From: Chloroflexota bacterium
GTDB taxonomy: Bacteria > Chloroflexota > Dehalococcoidia > DSTF01 > RBG-16-68-14
Direction: 5' to 3'
Length of the DNA: 5,488 nucleotides
NCBI GenBank assembly: GCA_022561355.1
Contig: JADFRJ010000169.1
Location: 1-5,488, forward strand
Of this stretch, positions 4,285-5,488 are shown piece by piece (position 1 is the stretch's first letter; every line of letters starts with the position of its first letter). Below the pieces are notes generated by a model. The model made no database searches, was not told the origin of the DNA, and was given only the letters and a program-made list of their open reading frames with translations. Both the position numbers and the translations under genes were made by a program.

Positions 4285-4731
4285 CTATACGGAGCTAACG
4301 ATGTCTTGGATCTGCGGCGCGTGCTCGCGGTCGTGCAAGGCCACGTTTTCGAGCAGGCTGAGGATGCTGTACTCCTCGTGGCCCACGACGCGCAGCGTGT
4401 AGAAGGTCTCCTCGTCCACGCCATCGATCGCGGTCTCCAGCGCAGCGCGCGAGTTCTCCAGCGCGCTGATCGCGCTGGCTACGGTTGGCGGCGGGACCGT
4501 GATCGCTTCGTCTTCTGGTTGTGGTAGCTCGCGCAGGTGGCGAGCCAGCCGTCCATAGAGCACTTCGGAATGGATGGCGTGTTCCAGCACCTTGCGCACG
4601 GACCAGCCACCGCGCCGCTCCTTGTCGAGGTCTTCGTCCTTCAAGTCGCGCAGCACGGCCAGCAGACCATCACGTGCCTGAGAGGTGTCCTCACGGGCTT
4701 TCGAGAGATCGCGGTCAAATTCGTCGCTCAT
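4285..4731 (-). CDS. DinB-fold family protein
   Basis: This 148-aa protein is likely a cytoplasmic four-helix-bundle protein of the DinB/YfiT-like superfamily. Expected features are visible: an N-terminal helix (about 4-32), WSVRKVLEHAIHSE (43-56) with candidate metal ligands H51 and H54, a long helix around 84-105, and a late helix with HDREH (133-137), giving H133 and H137. The three-His arrangement (first His in helix 2, later HxxxH) is the family's usual metal site. Some members are metal-dependent thiol-S-transferases (bacillithiol or mycothiol users) or maleylpyruvate isomerase-like; the substrate here cannot be told. The length matches the family's usual 140-170 residues. The ATG overlaps the sucD stop as ATGA (4728-4731), and only a weak AGGG precedes it, so translational coupling is likely. 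An in-frame reading continues upstream of 4731, but it is only a shadow of sucD. Confidence 0.87.
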   Translation of the reverse strand: MSDEFDRDLSKAREDTSQARDGLLAVLRDLKDEDLDKERRGGWSVRKVLEHAIHSEVLYGRLARHLRELPQPEDEAITVPPPTVASAISALENSRAALETAIDGVDEETFYTLRVVGHEEYSILSLLENVALHDREHAPQIQDIVSSV

Positions 4732-5488
4732 ATTAACCCTGCGTCTTTCAGCACCTGTTCGGTTGTGGACCCGATCTCCGCGGGCGACTCGGAGATGATG
4801 GCGCCGGCGGTCGCCAGCGCGTCCTTCTTCGCCTTCGCGGTCCCCGTATCGCCGGCGATGATGGCGCCCGCGTGGCCCATCCGGCGTCCCGGCGGCGCCG
4901 TGGCGCCCGCGATAAACGCGATCACGGGCTTCTGCATGCCGCTCACGTACTCGGCGGCTTCCTGCTCCGCGTTCCCGCCGATCTCGCCGATCAGGACAAC
5001 GGCCGCCGTCCCCGGGTCGTTGTCGAACAGCTCCAGGGCTTCGCGCTGCGTCGTCCCGATAATCGGGTCGCCGCCCACGCCCACGCACGTCGACTGGCCG
5101 ATGCCGCGCGATGAGAGCTGCGCGACCGACTCGTAGACGAGCGTCCCGCTGCGCGAGATGACGCCCACGGAGCCCATCGAGAACACGCTCCCCGGCATGA
5201 TGCCGGCGCGGCACTCGCCCGGTGTGATCACGCCCGGGCAGTTCGGCCCGATCAGGCGCGTCCCGCCGCCCCGCAGCGTGCGCTTCACCTTCACCATGTC
5301 CAGCGTGGGCACGCCCTCCGTGATGCAGACGACGAGCGGGATGCCCGCGTCGGCCGCCTCGAGCATCGCGTCGGCAGCGAACGGCGCCGGCACGAAGATG
5401 AGCGAGCAATCGGGCTGCTGTTCGCGGGCGGCCTCCTGGACCGTGTTGTAGACGGGGACGCCCTCGAACTCCTCGCCACCGCGTCCCG
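4728..5488 (-). CDS. sucD: succinyl-CoA ligase (ADP/GDP-forming), alpha subunit; 5' end cut by window
   Basis: The alpha subunit of succinyl-CoA synthetase interconverts succinyl-CoA and succinate with substrate-level phosphorylation in the TCA cycle; it pairs with the beta subunit SucC. The window holds the last 252 residues, and the N-terminal 40-45 residues lie past the right edge. In-window order: GRGGEEFEG at the start, NCPG (82-85), SGTL (113-116), STCVGVGGDP (132-141), GEIGG (167-171) and RMGHAGAII (202-210). His205, encoded at 4872-4874, corresponds to the phosphohistidine of the E. coli enzyme. The C-terminus ends close to the E. coli end, so only the start is missing. A GTG at 5391-5393 is internal; reading continues in frame to the edge (first whole codon at 5484-5486). 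sucC may precede it outside the window. The gene looks functional and overlaps the DinB gene by ATGA. Confidence 0.97.
   Translation of the reverse strand, partial: GRGGEEFEGVPVYNTVQEAAREQQPDCSLIFVPAPFAADAMLEAADAGIPLVVCITEGVPTLDMVKVKRTLRGGGTRLIGPNCPGVITPGECRAGIMPGSVFSMGSVGVISRSGTLVYESVAQLSSRGIGQSTCVGVGGDPIIGTTQREALELFDNDPGTAAVVLIGEIGGNAEQEAAEYVSGMQKPVIAFIAGATAPPGRRMGHAGAIIAGDTGTAKAKKDALATAGAIISESPAEIGSTTEQVLKDAGLI

Noticed and set aside
4732..5409. Upstream extension of the DinB reading frame over sucD
   Set aside because: It is Arg/Gly/His-rich nonsense in a different frame over the well-conserved sucD. The DinB fold begins at the ATG at 4729-4731.
1..5488. CRISPR array, insertion sequence, transposase or toxin-antitoxin pair
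   Set aside because: No spaced direct repeats of CRISPR type, no transposase motifs with terminal repeats, and no toxin fold beside the RHH gene were seen.

Overview
The window looks like chromosomal DNA from a high-GC bacterium. Most codons end in G or C, Shine-Dalgarno sites are strong, genes are tightly packed, and the tRNA gene encodes its own CCA. The gene families present (DUF4097/toastrack, DUF2157, an SGNH lipoprotein, sucD followed by a DinB-fold gene) would fit a Chloroflexota-like lineage. That placement is an inference and cannot be settled from this window.

Left edge (16-107, minus): a complete tRNA-Ser(GCU) gene, read leftwards out of the window. It is divergent from a plus-strand gene cluster. 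The space between them holds the best promoter in the window (TTGACA, 17 bp, TATTAT; 174-202). Two perfect dyads flank this promoter and could be operators.

Cluster 1 (249-2327, plus), probably one operon: an unrecognised 68-aa protein; a 173-aa ribbon-helix-helix (RHH) protein with an Arg-rich tail; an unrecognised 75-aa protein whose 3' part carries a perfect 16-bp inverted repeat; a 63-aa protein with two membrane segments and a Trp-rich tail; and a DUF4097 'toastrack' beta-solenoid protein with an 18-residue repeat. Gaps are 3-10 nt, except one of 62 nt after the RHH gene. That gap is filled by two tandem hairpins ending just before a strong ribosome-binding site. A small two-helix membrane protein beside a toastrack protein resembles the LiaI/LiaF/LiaG and PspC type of envelope-stress module, here possibly under an RHH regulator.

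Cluster 2 (2397-4192, plus): a DUF2157 multi-helix membrane protein, then an SGNH/GDSL-family lipoprotein hydrolase joined by a 1-nt stop/start overlap (TAGTG). This again points to envelope function. The DUF2157 gene lacks a Shine-Dalgarno site and has an extended -10-like element very close to its start.

Right part (4285-5488, minus): the 3' part of sucD (succinyl-CoA ligase alpha subunit, cut by the window edge), followed by a DinB-fold gene that overlaps it by the 4 nt ATGA. The two gene sets converge on a 92-bp spacer with two adjacent tetraloop hairpins, probably the shared termination region.

There is no CRISPR array, recognisable insertion sequence or complete mobile element. The most unusual signals are the putative RHH/two-helix/toastrack module, the tandem hairpins in its largest gap, and the long palindrome inside one of its genes.
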